A DNA stretch of 64,000 nucleotides from Streptomyces massasporeus (lineage in GTDB: Bacteria > Actinomycetota > Actinomycetes > Streptomycetales > Streptomycetaceae): assembly GCF_014648995.1 (NCBI RefSeq), contig NZ_BMSE01000020.1, positions 1 to 64,000 on the forward strand. The letters are read 5' to 3'. The position numbers and the translations under genes are program-made. The notes under the pieces were generated by a model, which searched no databases, was not told the origin of the DNA, and saw only the letters and a program-made list of their open reading frames with translations. Shown one piece after another: positions 1 to 7,665 of the stretch. Each line of letters begins with the position of its first letter. The first letter of the stretch is position 1.

Positions 1-46
1 ACAACTTCGTTGCACGCAAAGCCAGTGACAGCAGCTCAGAGCCGAG

Positions 47-108
47 ATTTCATTGCAACGGCCTTGCCGCCTAACGCAACAACACCACCCGCATCGTTGC
101 AATGAAAT
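47..108. repeat. 14-bp perfect inverted repeat upstream of sir2-like gene
   Basis: ATTTCATTGCAACG (47-60) and its exact complement CGTTGCAATGAAAT (95-108) are separated by 34 bp. Further GTTGCA/GCAAC-type half sites occur at 9-14 and 76-80. The stretch is visibly more AT-rich than the flanking genes. It looks like an operator cluster for a dimeric regulator or the remains of a regulatory region between the Sir2 gene and an unseen gene to the left. The regulator is not identified. Confidence 0.6.
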
Positions 109-174
109 GGAGGTGAACGCTCCGCGGACCGCACCGGGAGTCGCCGACGGGCCGTTGTTCCGTACCCTGACGGC

Positions 175-1098
175 ATGCGCATGCGCCCCACCCTGAGCTG
201 GACCCCTGCCGGGGACCTGCCGCCGGCGACCACGGATCTGGAGCCGGTCACCGATGCGCTGCGCACGGGTGGAGTGCTGGTGCTCAGCGGCGCGGGCATC
301 TCCACGGAGTCGGGCATCCCCGACTACCGGGGCGAGGGCGGGAGCCTGAGCCGGCACACACCGATGACCTACCAGGACTTCACCGCCGACGCCCGGGCCC
401 GGCGACGGTACTGGGCCCGCAGCCACCTCGGTTGGCGCACCTTCGGCCGGGCCCGCCCCAACGCCGGCCACCAGGCCGTGGCCGCCTTCGGGCGGCAGGG
501 TCTGCTCTCGGGTGTCATCACCCAGAACGTGGACGGTCTGCACCAGGCCGCGGGCAGCGAGGACGTCGTGGAACTCCACGGAACCCTGACCCGGGTCATC
601 TGCCTGTCCTGCGGCGCCTTCAGCCCGCGCCACGAACTCGCCCTGCGACTGGAGGAGGCCAACCCGGCGTTCGAACCCGTGGCCGCCGGAATCAACCCGG
701 ACGGGGACGCCGACCTCACGGACGACCAGGTCGGGGGCTTCCGCGTGGTGCCCTGTACGGCCTGCGGCGGCACGCTCAAGCCGGACGTCGTGTTCTTCGG
801 CGAAACCGTTCCGCCGCAGCGGGTCGAGCACTGCCGTGAGCTGGTCCGCGCGGCCACCTCGGTGCTGGTCCTCGGCTCCTCGCTGACGGTGATGTCCGGG
901 CTTCGGTTCGTCCGCCAGGCGGCGAAGGAAGGCAAGCCGGTGCTGATCGTCAACCGGGATCAGACCCGGGGTGACCAGCACGCCCTCACCAGGGTTTCCC
1001 TGCCGCTGGGCACGGCCCTCGGCACCGTCGCGCACCGGCTGGGCATCGCCTGGCCGTCACCCCGTCCAGCAGGGGTTTCCCATCCCTCGGGACCATAG
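175..1098 (+). CDS. Sir2-family NAD-dependent protein deacylase (SIRT4-like)
   Basis: A 307-residue cytoplasmic sirtuin, expected to remove acyl groups from lysines using NAD+. Seen: the NAD-binding motif GAGISTESGIPDYRG at residues 39-53, TQNVDGLH at 116-123, the catalytic His at about 135 (VELHGTL), and a zinc ribbon of two CxxC pairs (about 143/146 and 194/197) with an unusually long loop between them. The RRRYWARSHLGW segment near residue 77 resembles the SIRT4 (class II) subgroup. The start could also be the ATG six bases downstream (ATGCGCATG); no strong Shine-Dalgarno sequence decides it. The next gene on the same strand starts about 50 bp downstream and may be co-transcribed. Confidence 0.93.
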   Translation: MRMRPTLSWTPAGDLPPATTDLEPVTDALRTGGVLVLSGAGISTESGIPDYRGEGGSLSRHTPMTYQDFTADARARRRYWARSHLGWRTFGRARPNAGHQAVAAFGRQGLLSGVITQNVDGLHQAAGSEDVVELHGTLTRVICLSCGAFSPRHELALRLEEANPAFEPVAAGINPDGDADLTDDQVGGFRVVPCTACGGTLKPDVVFFGETVPPQRVEHCRELVRAATSVLVLGSSLTVMSGLRFVRQAAKEGKPVLIVNRDQTRGDQHALTRVSLPLGTALGTVAHRLGIAWPSPRPAGVSHPSGP

Positions 1099-1146
1099 AC
1101 CGGGCGTGACGGTCCTTCCCGGCACTCACGGTGGGAGGTGGGCGTG

Positions 1147-1602
1147 ATGACACGCGGCAGCGAGCTGAGAGTGCGCCTGCGGCGCGCCCTGGACGGATCG
1201 TGCCCGACCGTGTTCCGGGAGCTGACCGATCCCCGGGAACTGGCCCGCTGGTGGGGACCGGACGGGTTCACCATCCCGAGCGTCGAGAGCGACCTCCGCC
1301 CGGGCGGCGCCTACCGCATCGCGATGCGGCCCCCGGAAGGTGAACTGTTCTACCTGGTGGGCGAGTTCCTCGAGGTCGAGCCCCCGGAGCGCCTGGCGTA
1401 CACCTTCCGCTGGGAGGATCCCGACCCCGAGGACCGGGAGACGGTGGTGACACTGTCGCTTCACGACATCGACGCCGCGCGGTCCGAACTGGTCCTCGAC
1501 CAGGGCGACTTCACCTCGGAGCGGCGGCGCGCGCTCCACGAGGAGGGCTGGAGTCAGGGCCTCGGCAAACTCGGCGAGCTGCTCGCCTCGCAACGGGACT
1601 GA
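1147..1602 (+). CDS. SRPBCC (AHSA1/START-like) domain protein
   Basis: A 151-residue protein with the activator-of-Hsp90 homologue/START fold signature: a CPTVFRELTDPRELARWWGPDGFT segment in the N-terminal third and a Gly-Trp-rich C-terminal helix (EEGWSQGLGKLGELL). These small ligand-pocket proteins are usually of unknown substrate. I chose the ATG at 1147 because GGGAGG lies 8 bases upstream; an in-frame GTG nine bases earlier is the alternative. It follows the Sir2 gene closely on the same strand. Confidence 0.88.
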   Translation: MTRGSELRVRLRRALDGSCPTVFRELTDPRELARWWGPDGFTIPSVESDLRPGGAYRIAMRPPEGELFYLVGEFLEVEPPERLAYTFRWEDPDPEDRETVVTLSLHDIDAARSELVLDQGDFTSERRRALHEEGWSQGLGKLGELLASQRD

Positions 1603-1611
1603 TCCCGCCGG

Positions 1612-2127
1612 TCAGTGCCCGGCAGCCGCCTTCACCAGGGCGACCGCCACACCGATCGAGGCGTCCACAAGGCCCGCCACCAGGGCCGCCAGGGCCCCGC
1701 CTCCCATGCGCAGCCCGCCCACACAGCCCCACAGGAAGAGGGAGACCACGCACACGCCCGCCGCCGCCAGCAACGCGGCGTGCAGGGTCAGGACGTCGAG
1801 TGCGGCCAGGGCGATCAGCACGGACGGGCCCGCGGCGCAGGACAGCAGTGGGCTGCTGACGTACAGCATGCGGCGCAGCTCACGACCGGTGGCGAGGTGC
1901 CGGTGGACGGTGCGGTGGGCCTGCTGGTCGGCGACGAGCGCCGCGAGCCAGAGACCCAGAGCGGTCGTCAGGACCGTGGCGACGGCGCCGAGTGCGCTCA
2001 CCTCGCCGAAGGACAGACCGACCACCACGGCGATCATCGTGATCGTCGCGTAGATGCGTTCCTTCAGACGGTCCGCCAGTACACCGGCCTCCGCGCCGGA
2101 CGGCACATCCGCTAGCCGGTCGTCCAC
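1612..2127 (-). CDS. Small multi-pass membrane protein
   Basis: A 171-residue protein with about five hydrophobic segments (ITMIAVVVGLSF, AVATVLTTALGLWLAALV, PSVLIALAALDVLTL, AGVCVVSLFLWGCVGGL, AALVAGLVDASIGVAVAL). No recognised family signature was seen. The GTG start at 2127 lies inside the end of the upstream glycosyltransferase gene, whose stop is at 2112-2114, so the two are translationally coupled. The coupling suggests a role in the same envelope or glycan process, but that is inference. A later in-frame GTG (codon 8) is another possible start. Confidence 0.75.
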   Translation of the reverse strand: MDDRLADVPSGAEAGVLADRLKERIYATITMIAVVVGLSFGEVSALGAVATVLTTALGLWLAALVADQQAHRTVHRHLATGRELRRMLYVSSPLLSCAAGPSVLIALAALDVLTLHAALLAAAGVCVVSLFLWGCVGGLRMGGGALAALVAGLVDASIGVAVALVKAAAGH

Positions 2128-4133
2128 CGGCTGACACCCCTCAGGCGGCGGAGGGCCGCCGTCAGCCTGACCGGCGCCACGCGCAGCACCAGGGCGCCCC
2201 TCGGGCCGCCCGGGAGCGGCTTGGCGTAGTAGGGGCGGCCGAGCCGGGACGCGCGAAACCACCGGGTGCCGGACAGTCCCCTCGCGGGCGGAACGGGGAT
2301 GCGGCTGCCCGGGTCGTCCGTGCGGAGGGTCAGCGTCCACCGTCCTGGTGGCAGTTCCCCCACCGGCAGGCGGGCGGTGAAGGCGGGGCTGCCGTCGCGT
2401 GCGTACAGCACGGGTACCTCTCGCACCGAGCCCGCGTCCCCTTCGGCGCGCAGGGCGGTGACGGGGCGGCTCGCGGCATCGTCGGTCAGGCGGCCGCCGA
2501 GGACGAGGGTGGCGGGTGCGGAGGTGTCCCAGGCGATCTCGGTCACGCGGCAGATCGGAGCGACCTCGGCTTCCCGGAGGTCCAGGGAGAAGTCGCCGTG
2601 GGGGGTGAAGAAGGGGCGTGCGGTGGTGGGGCCGTGCCCGGGCCGGGGGCCGGGGGCCAGTGGCCGCTGCGGTGGAGCGTGCCGCTCGCCGTTCGCGTCC
2701 GTCCGGGCTCGCCGGAGCCTCACGGTTCGGCTCACTCCCTGGGCGCGGACGTCCAGGTAGAGGTCCCAGCGGCCGCTGCCGAGCGGGGTTCCCGAGTCCA
2801 CCGTGTCCAGGTCCACGTCGGCCGTGAAGCCGGTCGCAGCGTCCTGGCCGTGGTGCGGGCCCGTGCCGACGGTCGCGGGCACATGGATGTCCGGGTGCCG
2901 GAAGCCGCTCGGGCGCAGGATCAGCCGGGTGTCGGACTGGAGGGGGCCGAGGGACTCGATGTGGGCGTGACCGGCGAGTCGGAGCACATCGCCGTCGCCG
3001 GTCCAGGCGGCTTCGGCCAGTTCGTGGTGGACCGGGATGCGGCTCGTGGCGTCGAAGCAGGCGTCCGGGACCGCCTTCTCGGGGTCCCGGAAGAAGGGGT
3101 GGGACCAGTAGACGCGGCCCTTGTCCACGACGTGGCCGCGCGCCGCGTCCTCCTTGGCGTGCCGGGCCACGGTCATGAGGTCCTCGAAGCGGTCGGCGCG
3201 CAGGAGGTGGACGATCAGCCGGTCCTGCGGGGCGATCGACTGGAAGACGCCATCGCTCACGTAGTTCCGCGCCCAGTGCCGGAACTGCGGGTAGAAGACC
3301 TCCCGTGCCCGCTGGTCGCTCTCGCGCGGCAGCAGGGCACGCAGCGGCCCGCACAGTTCCCATTCCACGTGGCGGCGCATGATTCTGTCCTGGCGCGGTC
3401 CGGGCTCCAGGTAGCGGGCGACCGTTTCGAAGCACAGGCGGGTGCCGTCCATGCGGTGGACGAGGTCGGCCGCGGTACGGGTGAGGTTGTTGCCGTTCTG
3501 GCGGTTGCGGGAGTAGTAGCAGTCGTAGTCGGCGACCACGGAGATGCCGTCGGCGTTGAGGTAGGCGGCAGCCGTGAACGGCTTGTCCTCGCAGTTGCGG
3601 TACGGCGGGAACCTCAGGTTCAGCCGTTCGATCAGCGAGCGCCGGAACAGCTTCCAGCAGCCCAGGGTGCGGTAGGCGGCGGAGGAGAAGACGTCCGTCC
3701 GGGGCTGGTTGTGCGAGAAGACCGCTGTCGGCACGGCTCGTCCACCGACCGACACCATTTTGCCGAGGACCACGTCGGTGCGGTTCTCGTCGGCCATGGC
3801 GACCATGCGGCGCAGCGCGTCCGGGCCGAGGTAGTCGTCGGAGTCGAGGAAGAAGACGTAGTCGCCGGCGGCCCTGTCCAGCCCGGTGTTGCGGGGGACC
3901 CCGGCCCCTCCGCTGTTGGGCTGGTGGACGACCCGCATGCTGGAGCAGGTCTGTGCGAGGCGGTCCAGTTCGGGTCCGGTGCCGTCGGTCGAGCCGTCGT
4001 CGACCGCGATGATCTCGATCACGTCCGGACCGAGCGTCTGCTCCATGACGGAGGTGACGCAACGCGTCAGTTCGGGCATCGCGTTGTACGCGGGGATGAT
4101 CACGCTCACGCGGGGCGGGGTCGTACGGGACAT
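2112..4133 (-). CDS. Family 2 glycosyltransferase with long C-terminal region
   Basis: A 673-residue protein. The N-terminal GT-A domain has SVIIPAYNAMPEL at 10-22, DDGSTDGT at 45-52 and the metal-binding DSDD at 97-100, followed by CEDKPFTAAAYL, which carries the likely catalytic acidic residues. About 300 residues of mostly beta-rich sequence follow. This layout resembles poly(ribitol/glycerol phosphate) glycosyltransferases such as TarS, so wall polymer decoration is plausible but unproven. No signal peptide is present; it should act at the cytoplasmic face. GGAG lies 7 bases before the ATG. The gene overlaps the downstream small membrane protein by 16 bp. Confidence 0.9.
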   Translation of the reverse strand: MSRTTPPRVSVIIPAYNAMPELTRCVTSVMEQTLGPDVIEIIAVDDGSTDGTGPELDRLAQTCSSMRVVHQPNSGGAGVPRNTGLDRAAGDYVFFLDSDDYLGPDALRRMVAMADENRTDVVLGKMVSVGGRAVPTAVFSHNQPRTDVFSSAAYRTLGCWKLFRRSLIERLNLRFPPYRNCEDKPFTAAAYLNADGISVVADYDCYYSRNRQNGNNLTRTAADLVHRMDGTRLCFETVARYLEPGPRQDRIMRRHVEWELCGPLRALLPRESDQRAREVFYPQFRHWARNYVSDGVFQSIAPQDRLIVHLLRADRFEDLMTVARHAKEDAARGHVVDKGRVYWSHPFFRDPEKAVPDACFDATSRIPVHHELAEAAWTGDGDVLRLAGHAHIESLGPLQSDTRLILRPSGFRHPDIHVPATVGTGPHHGQDAATGFTADVDLDTVDSGTPLGSGRWDLYLDVRAQGVSRTVRLRRARTDANGERHAPPQRPLAPGPRPGHGPTTARPFFTPHGDFSLDLREAEVAPICRVTEIAWDTSAPATLVLGGRLTDDAASRPVTALRAEGDAGSVREVPVLYARDGSPAFTARLPVGELPPGRWTLTLRTDDPGSRIPVPPARGLSGTRWFRASRLGRPYYAKPLPGGPRGALVLRVAPVRLTAALRRLRGVSRWTTG

Positions 4134-4254
4134 GGGATGCTCCGGGCCGTGGGGTGGTGCGGTGCCGAGGGAGGGACAGTCCGGTTCCTGGCGACACGCG
4201 ACTCCATGGAGCTTCCGGCGGGCCCGCTCCCGCCGCCCCGCGTGAGGCGCCGTC

Positions 4255-6184
4255 CTACGCTGTCGGAGTGTGGGAACCACCCGTCCGGGTGTGTGTCGAC
4301 CGCACCCGTGACGTCCCCTCCTCCGGTGCCGGTACCGGCATCGAGGCGTCTTCGATCGACTTGTCGACCAGCCCGGCCGGCAGGTCGAGCACGTCCTCCC
4401 GGGGCACGCCCTCGCCGGCACAGACGGTTTCCGCCGCTTTCAGGTCGAAGCCGCCCGAGAACACGGACAGCAGCCGGCTCCAGAGCAGCCGTTCGCCTTC
4501 GGTGCACAGGTCGTAGCTCCAGTCGACGATGCCCCGAAGGGAGTGGTGACCGCGGGCCGACGTGCGCGGCCGCGGCCTGGACAGCAGGCGGAACCGGTCG
4601 TCGAGGCGCTCCAGGATCTCCTCGGCCGTCATCGCGCTCAGGCGTACCGCGGCGAGTTCGACGGCGAGGGGGATGCCGTCCAGCCGCAGGCACTGCTGGG
4701 CCACCGCCCGGCGCTTGCGGGCGGTGAGCCGGAAGGCGGGTGCGGAGCCGGCGGCACGGTCCAGGAGGAGCCTCACGGCTTCGGAGCGCAGCAACGGGTC
4801 GTCGGTGTCGGAGGAAGCCGGGACTTCGGTCGCGGCAGCGGCTGCGGCCATGACCGCGACGTCACCCGAGACCTCGACCGCGGGCTTACGGCAGGCGAGG
4901 GTGCCGCCCGGGGTGCCCTCCACGGCGGGCAGGGTGAGCGGCGGCACCGTCAGTACGTGCTCGCCGGGAGTTCCCGGGCGCTGCCGGCTCGTGGCCAGGA
5001 CGCGCGGTCCGGGTGCCGTGCGCGCCAGCCGCAGTACGAGCCCGGCGACGTGCTCCACCACGTGCTCGCAGTTGTCCAGGACGAGCAGCAGTCGGCGGTC
5101 GCGCAGATGGTCGGCGACCACGTCGGCGACAGGGCGCGCGGACTGGTCGCGCAGGCCGAGCGCCTCCGACACGGCCCGGTCGAGGAGGTCCGCGTTCTCA
5201 GCGGGGCGAGGTCGGCCAGCCGGACGCCGTCGGCGAAGGAGGGCGCGGCCTCGGCGGCGGCCCGCAGAGCCAGCCGTGTCTTGCCCACACCGCCCACTCC
5301 GGTGAGGGTGACGAGCCGGGCGGTCACCAACAGGCGTCGCACCTACGCCACTTGTGTCTCGCGGCCGACGAACGTGGTCATCTCCACGGGCAGATGGCCG
5401 TCCCGTGGCCGTGGCCGCCCTCGCCGCCCGTACCCCGATCAGGTCCGGGGCGGCTGCCAGCAGCCGTTGGTGGACCTGCCTGAGCTCGACCCCGGGCGCG
5501 GACGCCGAGTTCGCCGGCGAGCAGCGCGGTGACCTCGCGGTAGCTCTCCAGCGCCTCGCCCCGGCGTCCGCAGTGGAAGAGCTCCAGCATCCGTTGCGTC
5601 CAGAAGTGTTCGCGCGGCGGGTACTCCCCGATGAGGCCACGCAGTTCGGGCAGGACGTCGGCGGCCCGGCCGAGGACCAGGTCTGCGTCGATGCGCAACT
5701 TCATTGCGTCCAGGCGCTGTTCGTCCAGCGCGGGCCACCACCCCGCGCGGACGAGGTGCGCGGGCAGGTCCGACAGCGGGTCCCCCCGCCACAGCCCCCG
5801 GGCCTCGCCCAGCAGCGGGGCCGCGCGCGCCGGCGCGCCTTCCGCCAGAGCCGTGCGGCCCTGGCGGACCAGGGGGGTGAAACGGTACAGGTCCAGGGCG
5901 TCCGGCGCGGTTTCGATCACATAGCCGTGGGGGCGGTGAGCACCGGTGCACCGCCCGCCGGGCAACCGAGGGCGCGACGCAGACGCAGGACGTAGTTCTG
6001 GAGCGTATCGCGCGCGGCCGGGCGGGTTCTGCCCCCAGAGCCGGTTCACCAGCGTCTTCACGGTGACCACGTGGTTGGCCTCGGCGAGCAGAGTCGTCGG
6101 CAGCAGCCGGACCTTGCCGCGTCGAGGTGCACGGGCCGCCCGTCGCGCAGGACTTCGAGGGGTCCCAGGAAAGCGGCAGTACAC
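4255..6184 (-). pseudogene. Decayed AfsR/SARP-type transcriptional activator
   Basis: All parts of a SARP-NB-ARC regulator are recognisable but spread over three frames. From a GTG at 6184 come the winged-helix start (FLGPLEVLRDGRPVHLD), the rest of the winged helix (LLAEANHVVTVKTLVNRLWG), a BTAD domain (LYRFTPLVRQGRTALAEG... ELFHCGRRGEALESYR), then the P-loop GVGGVGKTRLAL and the NB-ARC core LLLVLDNCEHVVEHVAGL. Reading through needs at least five single-base indels (near the start codon region, the end of the first strand-turn segment, the YVLRLRRAL segment, after BTAD, and after the P-loop) and passage of an in-frame TAG just before the P-loop at about 5340. The reading frame also loses homology after GLVDKSI near 4370, so the C-terminal TPR part is absent. 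Sequencing error is unlikely to explain all of this. It is divergent from the type III PKS gene. Confidence 0.85.
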
Positions 6185-6396
6185 CTTCCGATGTGGCGGT
6201 GTGTGCCGTGTCACACCCGCAAAGTCCGCCTAAGTTGTCTGCATCACAGCGGAAATGTCCATTTGACGTCCATGCTCGAACCGGACGTCGGCTCCCGAAG
6301 TGGGGCCCATCGGCATTCTCTTGGGCACGAAGTCCAAAGTGACCCATGACACAGCCCTCGTGACATTCTCCCCGCCCCCTCGGAAGGTGCACCACC

Positions 6397-7584
6397 ATGG
6401 CCGCATACCTCTGCCCGCCTGCCGTGATACACGGCGAGCATGCCGTGAAAACCAGCCAGATAGTGGCGGAGGTGAGCGACCGGCACCCGAACGCGTCGTG
6501 GGCGCCGCGGATCGACGGCATCGCGGCCAGTACCGGCATAGAGACCCGCGGGTGGATGCTGCCCCTGGAGACCGCGGTCGCACCCGGCAAGGGCAACGCC
6601 CTGCGCGCAGTCGGCGTCGAGCCGGCTCAAGAGGCGCTGGCCCGGGACGGGTTCACCCGGCAGGACGTGGACCGCGTGATCGCCGCCCTCGAGACCGTAC
6701 CCGCACCCCAGACCGTCCAGGAACGCACCGCACCTGCCTGGGAGGCCGTGCAGTCCTACGGGGAGCGCGCGGCGCGCGGGGCCCTGCAGATCGCCGGGCT
6801 GGACGCCGCGGACGTCGACTGCCTGATCACCAGTCACTCCACCACCCCGGCGCTGCCGGGTCTCGACATGTCCCTGGCCAACAGGCTGTCGCTGCGCAGC
6901 GACGCGATGCTGTTGCCGGCCACGCAGTGGGCCTGCATCGCGGGGACCCGCTCCCTGGCGCTGGCGGCCGACCTCGTGGCCGCCGACCCCGACCGGGTGG
7001 TCCTGGTCGTCATCTCGGAGGCCCTGAGCACGACCTACCAGCCCGCGGACGACACCCTCGAGTCCCTGATCGTCCGGTTGCTGTTCGCGGACACCGCCGT
7101 CGCCGCGGTGGTCACGGGCCGCCCCAGGCCCGAGTCGGTACTGCGGCTCGACGCCGCCTGGCACCACACCCTGCCCGGCACCCAGGACCTGCACCGACTG
7201 GAGACACGCGAGGACGGCACCCACTTCGTGATGGACCGGCGTGGGCCGCGCGCCGTACAGGAAACGGTCACCGCGATGTGGGAGTGGCTGCGCACCCGGT
7301 ACCAGGACGACCCCGACGCCTGGCACCCCGACGTACTGCTCGCGCACCCCGGGGGGACCCGCGTACTGGAGTACATGGAGCAGACGATGCCCGACGCGTG
7401 GCCCTCGGGGCTGCTGGACTACAGCCGGGACAGCTACACCAGCGGCAACCGCGGAGGCGCCGCCGTGTTCGACATCCTGCGGCGGGCGCACGACGCCGGG
7501 CAGCAGAAGCCGGGCAACCGCGCCGTGCTGTACGCGGCGGCACCGGGGCTCACCGCCACCGCCTTGGAAGGGCAGTGGCTGTAG
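6397..7584 (+). CDS. Type III polyketide synthase (chalcone synthase-like)
   Basis: A 395-residue homodimeric ketosynthase that would condense malonyl-type extenders onto a CoA starter. The Cys-His-Asn triad is visible: Cys180 in ATQWACIAGTRSLAL, His317 in LLAHPGGTRVLE and Asn351 in TSGNRGGAAVFDIL. The N-terminal ASTGIETRGWMLPLE and the helix GERAARGALQIAGLDAADVD are also typical. The product cannot be read from sequence. GGAAGG precedes the ATG by 8 bases. No tailoring gene follows. The only neighbour with a regulatory theme is the divergent AfsR-like pseudogene, which suggests that a former regulator has been lost. Confidence 0.9.
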   Translation: MAAYLCPPAVIHGEHAVKTSQIVAEVSDRHPNASWAPRIDGIAASTGIETRGWMLPLETAVAPGKGNALRAVGVEPAQEALARDGFTRQDVDRVIAALETVPAPQTVQERTAPAWEAVQSYGERAARGALQIAGLDAADVDCLITSHSTTPALPGLDMSLANRLSLRSDAMLLPATQWACIAGTRSLALAADLVAADPDRVVLVVISEALSTTYQPADDTLESLIVRLLFADTAVAAVVTGRPRPESVLRLDAAWHHTLPGTQDLHRLETREDGTHFVMDRRGPRAVQETVTAMWEWLRTRYQDDPDAWHPDVLLAHPGGTRVLEYMEQTMPDAWPSGLLDYSRDSYTSGNRGGAAVFDILRRAHDAGQQKPGNRAVLYAAAPGLTATALEGQWL

Positions 7585-7665
7585 TGCGCCTGAGGGCGCC
7601 GTCCGCACCCTCGGCCGTCGAGCACGCCGCTCAAGCCTTCGCCGCACTCCCCCAGACCGGCCGCG

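Noticed and set aside
2598-4727. Plus-strand open frame of 709 codons across the family-2 glycosyltransferase
   Set aside because: It overlaps the glycosyltransferase on the other strand and shows no motif; a GC artefact.
5013-5483. Independent gene in the SARP region (plus strand)
   Set aside because: It lies antisense to the NB-ARC part of the pseudogene and is Arg/Pro/Gly-rich only.
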